A stretch of 64,000 nt of DNA from Blautia obeum ATCC 29174 (GCF_025147765.1 NZ_CP102265.1:1185001-1249000), one strand, 5' to 3'. Positions 10,740-21,232 are shown, counted from the stretch's first letter. A program made the numbers and translations. Notes: generated by a model from the sequence alone, not told the origin.

Positions 10740-10787
10740 ACCTCCTGGATTTTCAGATCCCGTTAAGGGATACAGAAGAAGGGAGGT
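10740..10787 (+). promoter_or_regulatory. Shine-Dalgarno sequestering hairpin in the toxin leader
   Basis: ACCTCC at 10740-10745 is the exact complement of GGAGGT at 10782-10787, which is the toxin's ribosome site. Between them ATCCC / GGGAT form an inner stem around 'gttaa'. Such folding keeps primary type I toxin mRNAs untranslated until processed. This is a reading of base pairing, not an energy calculation. Confidence 0.6.
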
Positions 10788-10794
10788 GGAGCGA

Positions 10795-10896
10795 ATGGAT
10801 ACATACGAAGTCTTGAGCTTATTGTTCTTAGGCGGTACGTTTCTGATTGCTTTGCTTGCCTATTTGGATAATAGGGACAACAAGCGAAAAAAATAG
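10795..10896 (+). CDS. Small membrane toxin, holin-like type I toxin family
   Basis: A 33-residue peptide beginning MDTYEVLSLLFLGGTF, with one membrane helix and a charged tail DNRDNKRKK. It matches the Hol_Tox/TxpA-like pattern of a short N-terminus (xTYExL), a hydrophobic segment and a basic end. GGGAGGT lies 7 bp before the ATG. The gene is preceded by an anti-SD hairpin and followed by a convergent antisense RNA, the classical layout of a type I toxin-antitoxin system. Such toxins depolarise the membrane; here it may stabilise the ICE. Family membership is from memory of the motif. Confidence 0.8.
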   Translation: MDTYEVLSLLFLGGTFLIALLAYLDNRDNKRKK

Positions 10897-10995
10897 CCTA
10901 CCCTGTCTGCCAACAGGATAGGCAGCTCTCTTTGAGAGCAAAATAAATTAAAACCTAATCCAGGAGCATCCACCTTGTGGGCGGTTACTCTTTTC
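10886..10995 (-). ncRNA. Predicted antisense antitoxin RNA
   Basis: On the minus strand an extended -10 promoter lies at 11002-11030. The transcript would start near 10995, run through the toxin's 3' UTR and end at a strong terminator: near-perfect 11-bp stem (10898-10924) followed on the minus strand by TATTTTTTT (complement of the A-run at 10887-10893). A second hairpin GCTCTC-GAGAGC lies at 10926-10940. The RNA of about 110 nt would overlap the last codons of the toxin and its 3' UTR, like RatA against txpA. Confidence 0.6.
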
Positions 10996-11001
10996 AATTA
11001 G

Positions 11002-11030
11002 AATATAGCATTTTCTCTCCGAAAAGTAAA
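11002..11030 (-). promoter_or_regulatory. Promoter of the antisense RNA
   Basis: Minus-strand TTTACT (11025-11030), 17-bp spacer, extended -10 TGCTATATT (11002-11010). Confidence 0.6.
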
Positions 11031-11042
11031 GTACATTTTATG

Positions 11043-11072
11043 CAGCCAATTCTAAAAAGAGTAGGCTGTTTT
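11043..11072 (+). terminator. Terminator of the toxin transcript
   Basis: CAGCC ... GGCTG stem followed by TTTTTTATT. It lies just before the helicase gene and beyond the antisense promoter, so the toxin mRNA 3' UTR spans the whole antisense RNA. Confidence 0.6.
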
Positions 11073-11094
11073 TTATTGACAGGAGGGAAGTTAA

Positions 11095-14000
11095 ATGTCT
11101 AAACTACAGGACATCCGAAACTTGATACAGGAACATGCCGTATCAGTGAGCAGTTCGCCAGGGGATTGGATGGATTATATGGACACAGCATCAAGGTTAT
11201 ATCGGTATTCTTTTTCAGACCAGCTTCTGATCCATGCACAGCGTCCAGACGCAACAGCCTGTGCATCACTGGAACTATGGAATGAAAAGATGTTACGCTG
11301 GGTAAATCGTGGTGCAAGAGGAATTGCCCTGTTTGATGAAACCTGGCAGAACACCAAACTTCGTTATGTGTTTGATATTTCGGACACCCACATGGTAGCC
11401 GGAGGCAGAAGCCCGTATCTGTGGCAGATGCAGGAACACCAGAGAGAAGAGATCCTTACGCATCTGGAAGAGGTCTATGGTCTGGAAGAAAAGGATACGG
11501 CAACCTTGCAGGACGCATTGATGGCGGTCGCAAGGGAGATGGTCAGTGACAATCTGGAAGAATATCTGGATGGATTGGAATATGCAGTAGAAAATACTTA
11601 TCTGGAAGATTTGGATGAGGTGACGATCCGCAGTGATTTCCGCCAGCTGGTAACAGACAGTGTTTACTATATGCTTTCCAGACGATGTGGGATTGAGCCA
11701 ATGGAACTTCTGGAAGAAGAGGATTTCATGCACATCACAGATTACAACCATCTGTCTGCCCTTACATTCCTTGGAAATGCAGTGAGTCAGCTCAGTGAGA
11801 GTATTCTGATCGATATTGGAAGAATTGTACATAAAATTTCTCTGGAAGAAGCGAGAAAAGAGGTTGAAATTTCAAAGGAAAGGAATTATAATAACTTTAC
11901 CACGTTAATGCGTGAAACTAAAAACCGGGATGCAGAAACGAAAAAAGAAGAAAATATTGAAAATGAAGGAGGAACCGATTATGGAACTGACATATCATCG
12001 CAAGGGAGATTACCTGTTTCCGAATCTGACCGTCGAAGAGGAAGAAGTGACGATCGGGAAATACGGGATGCTGCGGAGGACATTTCTGAAGGAACACAAG
12101 AACAGCCTTTATCAGAGCCTGTTCCTAACCGGGAAGCTGAACAGCCATCTGGAACAGATCGAGAAAGCAGCACAGGAGAGAATGGACAGCCAGATGGAGA
12201 AATTACTGGAGAAGAATCCGGCACCGGACAAGGAAGCAGATCCGATGGCATGGACAGCACACATGAACGCACTGATGGCAACAGCGGAAGAGAGCATCTT
12301 GACGGAATTGGTATACAGTTAGTCGAAGATACAAGAGAAGATGGATTGAGTAAAGCAGAGGAAGAGATCGCCTCTGCTTTATCTTTGCCCGAATATCCAA
12401 CCGCAAATGAACAAAGACGGCAGATCGAGGAAAGGGCAGCTGCCCTTTATGCCGGAGAAATCCCGATTCCAGAGGAAGTTGTTGATGAGATCTTACGGAC
12501 AGGAGGAAACCGGAAAGCCAGCCAGCTCCGGATCATCTATAATTTCATGAGCGAACAGACACCGGAGGAATATACGGAGTTTGTAAAGCGTGAATACCGT
12601 AAAGGTGGAAAAGGCTTTCAGATTGATGGAAATGAATATTCAGTCTGGTTTGATGAAACTGGGATGCAGATCGCAGTGGGGCATACGGTTACAGACCATA
12701 TCTTAGATAAGGCATTTTTATCATGGGAGGATGTCAGCGGACGTATCCATCAGCTTTTAGACCAGGGTGAATATGCACCACAGTCTGTATTGGATGCGGC
12801 AAGAAGTAATGCAGTAAAAGAACACGCCCAGGCTCTTGCCTATATGAAAGGGGATATGGCAGAAGGAGTAGCGGAGATTGTCTTTGACGAAGAGGACTTA
12901 CCACATCTTCGCAGTATTTATCCAGAGATCACGGATTATTTAGAAGAAAAAATAGAAGATCCCCAGTGGCTTTCGGAACTGAATGAGAGACTGGATGCAC
13001 TGGCAGAAGCCTATGAAATGGACAGCTCTCTTATGCGTTTCCATCACTATAATCCGATAAATATCTCAAAGCAGTTTCAGAAGTTTGCTGCGGAGGTCAT
13101 CCCTTATCAGGCAAGAGATGGGTTTGCATGGAAAGAACATCAGATGTTCATTACCCAGGATGAGATAGATGCTTTTCTCGCAAGGGGTGGCCCTTATTCA
13201 AAAGATAGGCTCAAAACTTATTCTTTTTATTTGTTAAATGAAAATGAAAAATCCAGAACGGATTTTATTAAAGAAAAGTATGGAACCAATAAAAGGATTC
13301 ATGCACTGCCTGATGTAGATGAGTTTTATGTAAATTATGATAGGAAAGGACTGCTTCTTGCAAGAGGTGATGATAATAGTCCATATACTTCAATTTCATT
13401 ATCTTGGAAGAAAGTTGCCAATAGAATATCCTATCTGATAAAGAATGACCAGTTCCTGCAGGCAGAAGATTATGTCCATATGTCGGAGTATGAACGGGAA
13501 CAGATGGCGAATAAGATACTTAGTTTTTATGCTCGTCTTCCGGAAGGAATAGACAGATCATTTACCAATGACTTTTTTGGGGATGTGTCGAGAGCAGAAT
13601 TGATGGCAGTGTTGGAAGGAACAGAGCAGACAGAGGAACTGTTACAGAAGATGGATGCGGCATTGGCAGCTCTGCCATTGGATTTTGAAGCATATGGGAC
13701 AAACTATCAGCAGAAAACAGAACTTCTTTCGGAACTTCATCAGTATGTAGAGGGGACTTACACAATATTCCCAACACCGGAAGCAGAACCATCCTTTGCG
13801 GGGCCGTCTGGTCATCAGATGACCATGTTTGATTTCTTAGATACTAAGTCGGTAACAGAACCGACCGTAGTAGATATGTCAGATGTAGAGGAAATAGAAG
13901 AGGAAGAGGTTACTGCCAAAGAAGATATTCCGGAAAGTCAGGAACAGGAAAAAGCTGTGTTAGAACCACACAACTTCCGTATCCAGGATAATGACCTTGG

Positions 14001-14838
14001 TGCAGGCGGTCCGAAGGCAAAGTATAAAACAAATATGGAAGCCATCCATTTGTTACAGACTTTGGAGAAAGAAGAACGTCTGGCAACACCCGAAGAACAG
14101 GAAATCTTATCCCGTTATGTTGGATGGGGTGGCATCCCACAGGCATTTGAGGAGAGTAACAGCAGCTGGGCGAATGAGTATCTGGAATTAAAGAATACCT
14201 TATCATCAGAAGAATACAGTGCAGCAAGGGCATCGACCTTAAACGCTTTTTATACGTCCCCGACCGTGATCCGAAGTATGTATGAAGTACTGGAAAATAT
14301 GGGACTGAAACAGGGAAATATTTTGGAACCGTCCTGTGGTGTCGGTAACTTTATGGGACTGATCCCGGAGAGTATGGGCAAAGCCAATATGTATGGTGTG
14401 GAACTTGACCCGGTTTCGGGCAGGATCGCAAAACAGCTTTACCAGAAAAATAAGATTGCAGTACAGGGATTTGAGGAAACCAGTTATCCGGACAGCTTTT
14501 TCGACTGTGTGATAGGCAATGTTCCATTTGGGGCGTATCAGGTCAGTGACCGCAGATATGACCGGCATCATTTTATGATCCATGATTATTTTATTGCAAA
14601 ATCCCTTGATCTGGTGCGTCCGGGCGGCGTAGTTGCAGTGGTAACTTCCAGTGGAACGATGGATAAGCAGAATCCGGCAGTGAGACAGTATATCGCAAAC
14701 CGGGCAGAACTGCTTGGAGCCATCCGATTACCGAATAATGCATTCCAGAGAAATGCCAATACCAGCGTTGTTTCTGATATTCTGTTTTTCCAGAAAAGGG
14801 ACAGGGCATCCCATCCATTGAGGAACCGGAATGGTTAA
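11095..14838 (+). pseudogene. ICE methyltransferase/SNF2 helicase, N-terminal part, frameshifted
   Basis: The first of three pieces of a very large ICE protein. It begins with an ArdC-like N-terminal domain (SSSPGDWMDYMDTASRLYRYSF), then a DUF-type region, a low-complexity charged linker (about residues 290-415) and an N6-adenine methyltransferase-like domain with EPSCGVGNFMGLIPE and the catalytic-type motif GNVPFG near 14515-14532. The frame breaks after VVSDILFFQKRDRA: the natural continuation (IEEPEWLNL) is found one base back, from 14808, so one base has been lost near 14807. After the break the frame adds a short unrelated tail and stops at 14838. The linker hides a second gene, tnpV, in another frame. 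Start ATG has GGAGGG upstream. Confidence 0.88.
11981..12322 (+). CDS. tnpV: TnpV-family protein encoded inside the helicase gene in another frame
   Basis: A 113-residue protein starting MELTYHRKGDYLFPNLTV. It resembles the TnpV protein of Tn4451-type elements and the second TnpV in this window (17860-18234): both share GDYL-P-LTV, a central IG-G-L block, a G-LN-L motif and an AQER helix. An ideal ribosome site AAGGAGG sits 8 bp before the ATG although it lies in the middle of the helicase coding region. The host frame over the same bases encodes only a charged linker poor in hydrophobic residues, as expected when the nested frame is the constrained one. TnpV function is unknown. Whether the protein is made is not shown. 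Confidence 0.75.
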   Translation: MELTYHRKGDYLFPNLTVEEEEVTIGKYGMLRRTFLKEHKNSLYQSLFLTGKLNSHLEQIEKAAQERMDSQMEKLLEKNPAPDKEADPMAWTAHMNALMATAEESILTELVYS

Positions 14839-17801
14839 ATCTAAAGGAAACACAGGAAGGCTATTCAGTCAATGCTTATTTTGCAGAGCATCCGGAAATG
14901 GTGCTTGGTGAGTTTACTACAGAAAGTACCCAGTATGGAAAGCAGGAAGTGACCGTAAAACCAAAAGAAGGAATTACCTTAGAAGAACAGTTAAAAGAAG
15001 CCGTCCAGAATATCCATGGCACGATCACGGAACTGGAACTTTCGGATACAGAGCTGGAGGAGGATGTTGTCTCTATCCCGGCAGACCCGGAGGTAAAGAA
15101 TTTCAGTTTTACCGTAGTGAATGATGAAGTCTATTACCGGGAAAATTCTGTGATGAACCGCATGGAGCTTCCGGCAATGACAGCGGAACGTGTCAAAGGG
15201 ATGGTGAAGATCCGTGATGTTACGAATGAACTGATCCAGTGTCAAATGGAAGAGGGAAGCGCTGAACAGATCACAAAGCTGCAGGAAAAACTCAATGAAG
15301 AATATGATGCCTTTACAGCAAAATATGGTCTTATCAGCAGCAATGCCAATAAGCGGGCATTCAGCCAGGACAGCAGCTATTGTCTTTTGACTTCTCTGGA
15401 ATTTCTGGATGATAAGGGAGAACTGAAACGGAAAGCGGATATTTTTACCAAAAGGACAATCCGCAGGGCAGAAACGGTAACTTCTGTAGATACTGCCAGT
15501 GAAGCACTTGCGGTTTCTATCGGTGAGAGGGCAGGCGTTGACCTTTCCTATATGGCACAGCTTTCCGGGAAAACAGAAGAGAAGCTTACCGAAGAACTGG
15601 CGGGGGTAATCTTTAAGAATCCGATTAGTGAAAAATGGGAGCCATCGGACGAATATCTTTCTGGAAATGTAAGAGAGAAACTGCAGATCGCCAAACAGTT
15701 TGCAGAAGATCACCCAGAATATCAGGTGAATGTGCAGTATTTAGAGCAGGTACAGCCAAAAGATCTGGATGCGTCAGAGATTGAGGCAAGACTTGGAGCA
15801 ACCTGGATTTCAGAGAACTATATCACACAGTTCATGGCAGAGACATTCCATACACCAAGATATTATGTAGGGAGCAAGGTCAAAGTCCAGTATGCCGAAG
15901 TGACCGGACAATGGAATGTTATGGGAAAGAATGTGGACAGCTACGGAAATGCCCTTGTCACTTCCACTTATGGAACACAGAGAGCCAATGCCTACCGTCT
16001 TTTGGAAGATGCCTTAAACCTTAGAGATACCAAGATTTATGACACGGTACAGGATGCCGAGGGGGAACACCGGGAATTAAACCGGAAGGAAACAATGCTG
16101 GCACAGCAGAAGCAGGAGCTGATCAAAGAGGAATTTAAAGAGTGGATATTTAAAGACCTGCACCGACGGGAAGATCTCTGTAAGATTTATAATGAACGAT
16201 TTAACAGCATCCGTCCACGGGAATATGATGGAAGCCATATTCAGTTTGTCGGCATGAACCCGGAGATCACCTTGATGCCGCATCAGAAAAACGCAGTGGC
16301 TCATGTGCTGTATGGAAATAATACGTTACTGGCTCATTGCGTAGGAGCAGGAAAGACGTTCCAGATGATCGCAGCCGGTATGGAATCAAAACGGCTGGGA
16401 CTCTCACAAAAGAATCTTTATGTTGTGCCAAACCATCTGACCGAGCAGTGGGGCAGTGATTTCCTACGTCTCTATCCGGGAGCAAATATCCTGGTGGCAA
16501 CGAAGAAAGACTTTGAGCCGGCAAACCGAAAACGGTTCTGTTCCCGTATTGCGACAGGGGATTATGATGCCGTGATCATCGGCCATACGCAGTTTGAGAA
16601 AATCCCTCTTTCAAGAGAACGGCAGATTGCCATGCTGGAAGATCAGATCGCAGATATTACGTTTTCCATTGAAGAAGCGGCACATCAGGCAGGGCAGAAT
16701 TATACCATCAAGCAGTTGGAAAAAACAAAGAAGAGTCTGCAGGCGAGGATGAAGAAACTCAATGACCAGACTAGAAAGGATGATGTAGTAACTTTTGAGC
16801 AGTTGGGTGTAGACCGGCTGTTTGTGGATGAGAGCCATAGTTTTAAGAACCTTTTTTTGTATACAAAAATGCGGAATGTGGCGGGTATCTCACAGACGGA
16901 TGCACAGAAAAGTTCGGATATGTTTATGAAATGCCGGTATATGGATGAACTGACAGGCGGCAGAGGAATCACCTTTGCTACAGGTACTCCTGTATCAAAT
17001 AGTATGACCGAGCTTTACACTATCATGCGTTATCTTCAGTATGACACACTCATGCGTATGGGTATGGGACACTTTGATTCCTGGGCGGCAACGTTTGGGG
17101 AGACAGTAACCGCAATCGAATTATCACCGGAAGGAACGGGCTATCGTGCGAAAACACGGTTTGCCCGTTTTTTTAATCTTCCAGAGCTGATCTCCATTTT
17201 TAAGGAAGCTGCGGATATTCAGACATCGGATATGCTGAATCTTCCTGTACCGGAAGCAGAGTTTATCAATGAAGTCTTAAAACCAAGTGAAGAACAGCAG
17301 GAAATGGTCAGTGCCTTTTCGGAACGTGCGGAAGAAGTAAGAGCCGGTCTTGTGAATCCAACGGTGGACAACATGCTCAAGATTACCAATGACGGAAGAA
17401 AATGTGCATTGGATCAGAGGCTATTAAATGAACTCCTTCCGGATGCAGAAAAAAGCAAGGTCAATACCTGTGTGGAAAATGCTTTTCAGGTATGGGACGA
17501 GGGAAAAGCAGACCGGACAACACAGCTGATCTTCTGTGACTTGTCTACTCCAAAAGGGGATGGGACTTTCAATGTATATGATGATGTCCGAAACAAACTG
17601 GTTGCCAGGGGAATCCCGAAAGAAGAGATTGCTTTTATCCATGAATACAACACGGAGGCAAAGAAAGCGGAACTGTTTGCAAAGGTACGGGCTGGACAGG
17701 TGAGAATCCTGATGGGTTCCACTCCAAAACTCGGTGCAGGTACCAACGTACAGGACAGACTGATTGCTCTCCATCACCTTGACTGTCCATGGAAACCGTC
17801 T
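14808..17801 (+). pseudogene. ICE methyltransferase/SNF2 helicase, central part
   Basis: Continues the helicase gene in a shifted frame from about 14808 to the insertion point of the tet(O) element. It holds the SF2/SNF2 core: Walker A variant HCVGAGKTFQ near 16338, VPNHLTEQW (motif Ia), DESHSFKN (motif II, about 16828), TGTPVSNSMTELY (motif III, about 16980), and the start of motif V/VI (KLGAGTNVQDRLIALHHLDCPWKPSD). The conserved end of motif VI (EQQEGRILRQGNQN) is found only after 28806, on the far side of the element. In place the frame runs on 26 codons into the element and stops at 17879. An internal ATG at 14898 might start a free fragment. Confidence 0.88.
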
Positions 17802-17814
17802 GATGTAGGACGGA

Positions 17815-17825
17815 TTTTGCGGACA
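17815..17825 (+). repeat. Left terminal inverted repeat of the IME
   Basis: TTTTGCGGACA, 13 bp inside the GA core. Its reverse complement lies at 28783-28793, also about 12 bp inside the right core. The surrounding bases are partly matched (cGGa/gGTc, then TTC), so the real repeat is longer and imperfect. Confidence 0.75.
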
Positions 17826-17859
17826 TTCAAAATAAAAAAGAATGTGGAGGTAACAGACA

Positions 17860-18234
17860 ATGGCAAAATCATTATTTGAGGAACTGGGCGGCAAATACGA
17901 AAGGCAAGGGGATTATTTGATACCGTGCTTAACTGTACCCGCCGAAGAAGAACAGGCAATAGGCATCTGGGGGCAACGGCATTTAGATTATCTAAAACAG
18001 TACCGTAAAGTTACATACACCAATCTTCTTACAAGCGGCAGGCTAAACGCCTACCTTGCCGACATCAACAGACAGGCACAGGAACGCTTTGAAAGGCTCA
18101 TAGAGGGTATGAAACAGGCACAGGGCATAACGGAACAGCTAAAGGCAGAAAACGCCTTAGAATGGACAGGATGCCTCAATAACATAAGGGCTTGTGCGAG
18201 GGAGATTGTGGAAAAGGAAATTATTTTTGCATAA
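17860..18234 (+). CDS. tnpV: TnpV, transposon-encoded protein of unknown function
   Basis: A 124-residue protein (MAKSLFEELGGKYERQGDYL...) of the TnpV family found next to the ends of Tn4451/Tn4453-type elements. The ATG has TGGAGG at 17845-17850. It is the first gene inside the IME, followed by a terminator and the tet(O) promoter. It shares its core motifs with the nested tnpV at 11981-12322 but is clearly a diverged paralog. Its molecular role is not established; position next to the attachment end suggests a link to recombination or its control. Confidence 0.85.
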   Translation: MAKSLFEELGGKYERQGDYLIPCLTVPAEEEQAIGIWGQRHLDYLKQYRKVTYTNLLTSGRLNAYLADINRQAQERFERLIEGMKQAQGITEQLKAENALEWTGCLNNIRACAREIVEKEIIFA

Positions 18235-18247
18235 ACAGATGATTAGT

Positions 18248-18271
18248 GGCAGGGGGAAATCCTGCCGCTTT
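18248..18271 (+). terminator. Terminator after tnpV
   Basis: GGCAGG ... CCTGCC stem followed by GCTTTTT. Confidence 0.65.
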
Positions 18272-18291
18272 TTCTGCTTTAGTTTGTCAGC

Positions 18292-18320
18292 TTGACAAAT
18301 AAAGGGTTAAGGAATATAAT
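18292..18320 (+). promoter_or_regulatory. tet(O) promoter
   Basis: Consensus TTGACA (18292-18297) and TATAAT (18315-18320) with a 17-bp spacer. Confidence 0.9.
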
Positions 18321-18352
18321 TAGATTCAGTATTATACAAGGAGTTAATAAAT

Positions 18353-18376
18353 ATGCGGCAAGGTATTCTTAAATAA
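18353..18376 (+). CDS. tet(O) leader peptide
   Basis: Seven codons, MRQGILK and stop, preceded by AAGGAG. This is the short leader usually found ahead of tet(O)/tet(M)-type genes; ribosome behaviour on it is thought to set the attenuator fold. Confidence 0.7.
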   Translation: MRQGILK

Positions 18377-18558
18377 ACTGTCAATTTGATAGTGGGAACA
18401 AAAAGTAGCAGTCCCGTTTCACTTTTAATATGGGGCTTAGTTTTTTGTACCCAGTTTAAGAATACTTTTATCATGTAATTTTATATGCCCGAAAACATAT
18501 AAGTGTTTTGGGGCTATTGGAGTTATTTACCCAGTGATAGGAGTATTTATCACTGGGT
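18363..18558 (+). promoter_or_regulatory. tet(O) transcription attenuator region
   Basis: Two structures stand out. GTATTCTTAAA in the leader ORF pairs with the segment at 18452-18465. A perfect 11-bp stem ACCCAGTGATA / TATCACTGGGT (18529-18539 and 18548-18558) is followed by ATTTTTATG and acts as the terminator just before tet(O). This matches the known tet(M)-type attenuation layout; the mechanism here is inferred by analogy. Confidence 0.75.
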
Positions 18559-18600
18559 ATTTTTATGCCCTTTTTTGGGTGTTGATAGGAGGAAAATCAC

Positions 18601-20520
18601 ATGAAAATAATTAACTTAGGCATTCTGGCTCACGTTGACGCAGGAAAGACAACATTAACGGAAAGTTTATTGTATACCAGTGGTGCAATTGCAGAACTAG
18701 GGAGCGTAGATGAAGGCACAACAAGGACAGATACAATGAATTTGGAGCGTCAAAGGGGAATCACTATCCAGACAGCAGTGACATCTTTTCAGTGGGAGGA
18801 TGTAAAAGTCAACATTATAGATACGCCAGGCCATATGGATTTTTTGGCGGAAGTATACCGTTCTTTATCCGTATTAGACGGAGCAGTATTATTAGTTTCT
18901 GCAAAGGATGGCATACAGGCACAGACCCGTATACTGTTTCATGCACTACAGATAATGAAGATTCCGACAATTTTTTTCATCAATAAAATTGACCAAGAGG
19001 GGATTGATTTGCCAATGGTATATCGGGAAATGAAAGCAAAGCTTTCTTCGGAAATTATAGTGAAGCAAAAGGTTGGGCAGCATCCCCATATAAATGTAAC
19101 GGACAATGACGATATGGAACAGTGGGATGCGGTAATTATGGGAAACGATGAACTATTAGAGAAATATATGTCAGGGAAACCGTTTAAAATGTCAGAACTG
19201 GAACAGGAAGAAAACAGGAGATTCCAAAACGGAACGTTATTTCCCGTTTATCACGGAAGCGCTAAAAACAATCTGGGGATTCGGCAGCTTATAGAAGTAA
19301 TTGCCAGTAAATTTTATTCATCAACGCCTGAAGGTCAATCTGAACTATGCGGGCAGGTTTTTAAGATTGAATATTCAGAGAAAAGGCGGCGTTTTGTTTA
19401 TGTGCGTATATATAGCGGAACATTGCATTTGAGGGATGTTATTAGAATATCTGAAAAAGAGAAAATAAAAATCACAGAGATGTGTGTTCCGACAAACGGT
19501 GAATTATATTCATCCGATACAGCCTGCTCTGGTGATATTGTAATTTTACCAAATGATGTTTTGCAGCTAAACAGTATTTTGGGGAACGAAATACTGTTGC
19601 CGCAGAGAAAATTTATTGAAAATCCTCTCCCTATGCTCCAAACAACGATTGCAGTAAAGAAATCTGAACAGCGGGAAATATTGCTTGGGGCACTTACAGA
19701 AATTTCAGATGGCGACCCTCTTTTAAAATATTATGTGGATACTACAACGCATGAGATTATACTTTCTTTTTTGGGGAATGTGCAGATGGAAGTCATTTGT
19801 GCCATCCTTGAGGAAAAATATCATGTGGAGGCAGAAATAAAAGAGCCTACTGTTATATATATGGAAAGACCGCTTAGAAAAGCAGAATATACCATCCACA
19901 TAGAAGTCCCGCCAAATCCTTTCTGGGCTTCTGTCGGGTTGTCCATAGAGCCGCTCCCTATTGGAAGCGGAGTGCAGTATGAAAGCAGAGTTTCACTTGG
20001 ATATTTAAATCAATCGTTCCAAAATGCGGTTATGGAGGGGGTTCTTTATGGCTGCGAGCAGGGGCTGTATGGATGGAAAGTGACAGACTGTAAAATCTGT
20101 TTTGAATATGGATTGTATTATAGTCCTGTAAGTACCCCCGCAGACTTTCGGCTGCTTTCCCCTATCGTATTGGAGCAGGCTTTAAAAAAAGCAGGGACAG
20201 AACTATTAGAGCCATATCTCCACTTTGAAATTTATGCACCGCAGGAATATCTCTCACGGGCGTATCATGATGCTCCAAGGTATTGTGCAGATATTGTAAG
20301 TACTCAGATAAAGAATGACGAGGTCATTCTGAAAGGAGAAATCCCTGCTAGATGTATTCAAGAATACAGGAACGATTTAACTTATTTCACAAATGGGCAG
20401 GGAGTCTGCTTGACAGAGTTAAAAGGATACCAGCCAGCTATTGGTAAATTTATTTGCCAACCCCGCCGCCCGAATAGCCGTATAGATAAGGTTCGGCATA
20501 TGTTCCACAAGTTAGCTTAA
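18601..20520 (+). CDS. tet(O): Tetracycline resistance ribosomal protection protein Tet(O)
   Basis: A 639-residue EF-G-like GTPase that removes tetracycline from the ribosome in the cytoplasm. G-domain motifs are intact: AHVDAGKTT (G1), RGITIQTA (G2), DTPGHMDF (G3) and NKIDQ (G4). The C-terminus RRPNSRIDKVRHMFHKLA and the whole length match Tet(O) as I remember it, rather than Tet(W) or Tet(M). A mosaic such as O/32/O cannot be excluded without alignment. AGGAGG lies 7 bp before the ATG. The gene has its own promoter, leader peptide and attenuator, and is followed by a small KTR-type gene. Carried on the IME, so mobile at two levels. Confidence 0.95.
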   Translation: MKIINLGILAHVDAGKTTLTESLLYTSGAIAELGSVDEGTTRTDTMNLERQRGITIQTAVTSFQWEDVKVNIIDTPGHMDFLAEVYRSLSVLDGAVLLVSAKDGIQAQTRILFHALQIMKIPTIFFINKIDQEGIDLPMVYREMKAKLSSEIIVKQKVGQHPHINVTDNDDMEQWDAVIMGNDELLEKYMSGKPFKMSELEQEENRRFQNGTLFPVYHGSAKNNLGIRQLIEVIASKFYSSTPEGQSELCGQVFKIEYSEKRRRFVYVRIYSGTLHLRDVIRISEKEKIKITEMCVPTNGELYSSDTACSGDIVILPNDVLQLNSILGNEILLPQRKFIENPLPMLQTTIAVKKSEQREILLGALTEISDGDPLLKYYVDTTTHEIILSFLGNVQMEVICAILEEKYHVEAEIKEPTVIYMERPLRKAEYTIHIEVPPNPFWASVGLSIEPLPIGSGVQYESRVSLGYLNQSFQNAVMEGVLYGCEQGLYGWKVTDCKICFEYGLYYSPVSTPADFRLLSPIVLEQALKKAGTELLEPYLHFEIYAPQEYLSRAYHDAPRYCADIVSTQIKNDEVILKGEIPARCIQEYRNDLTYFTNGQGVCLTELKGYQPAIGKFICQPRRPNSRIDKVRHMFHKLA

Positions 20521-20571
20521 CAGCTTGCAAAAGTCATATAAAATGAGATTTGAAAGGATTAGAGACTAATT

Positions 20572-20745
20572 ATGATGAAATGCGAATGGATATTGTGTCC
20601 TGTTTGTGGGAGCAAAACCCGTAATAAAATTAGGAAGGACACTGTTTTGGAGAATTATCCCCTTTATTGTCCAAAATGCAGACAAGAAAGATTGATTAAA
20701 GTTGACAACTTGAAGATAACTGTCATCAAAGAGCCAGACGCTTAA
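20572..20745 (+). CDS. Small cysteine-rich KTR-domain protein
   Basis: A 57-residue protein with two CxxC pairs (CPVCGSKTRNKI and CPKCRQ), a likely zinc ribbon, and the KTR motif that names the Cys_rich_KTR family. It follows tet(O) by 51 bp and ends at a terminator, so it is probably co-transcribed with it. Genes of this kind often sit beside tet genes and erm-type cargo in Firmicutes elements. Function unknown. Start: ATGATG, with AAAGGATTAGAG upstream only a weak ribosome site. Confidence 0.75.
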   Translation: MMKCEWILCPVCGSKTRNKIRKDTVLENYPLYCPKCRQERLIKVDNLKITVIKEPDA

Positions 20746-20752
20746 GACGCAG

Positions 20753-20800
20753 AGCCGATGAAATTGTGGAACAATTCACGAATCATCGGCTCTTTTTGTT
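20753..20800 (+). terminator. Terminator after the KTR gene
   Basis: Stem AGCCGATGA / TCATCGGCT followed by CTTTTTG, with a loop of about 20 bases. Confidence 0.75.
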
Positions 20801-21232
20801 TCGTATTTGAAAGAACAAACTCACCAAATAAAAAAAACGATATTCGGGTGGGTTATTTTGTTATACCCTAAATTACCCTCTGAATTTGTTTTTAAATTTG
20901 GAGGGATTTTTTTATGTCCTTTTTTCGGGCAGTTATCTATCTGCTCATACGAAGCAAAATTTATCAATACATAGCATATCAGAGAACGGCAGGAAACCAG
21001 TTAAAAAAATTTCTGCCAGTGCAACGGTACTTCTCACCTTGAAAGTAGAAGTACAATCTCCATACAATAGAATTACTATTTCCTATAACCGTAAAGGTCA
21101 CAGAGCCTTTGCGGTTTTTCTTTTGTCGATTTTTGTTGGAAAGTGCCGTAGGGCTGTTTCTGATATGCGGTGTCGTTCTCCGCCTCTCCATCTGGATTTT
21201 TTACATTTCAAAAATTCAGATGGGAGGTATTT
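20801..21232. other. Intergenic region with hairpins, no gene seen
   Basis: No convincing coding frame. Contains an imperfect hairpin GGCAGgAAA ... TTTCTGCC near 20992-21023 and a terminator-like stem CCGTAAAGG / CCTTTGCGG followed by TTTTTC (21089-21119). Possibly a leftover from the joining of the tet(O) block to the mobilization block. Confidence 0.5.

Noticed and set aside
18601..20520. tet(W) or tet(M) identity
   Set aside because: The N- and C-terminal sequences match Tet(O) as I recall; a mosaic remains possible but no W-like block was seen.
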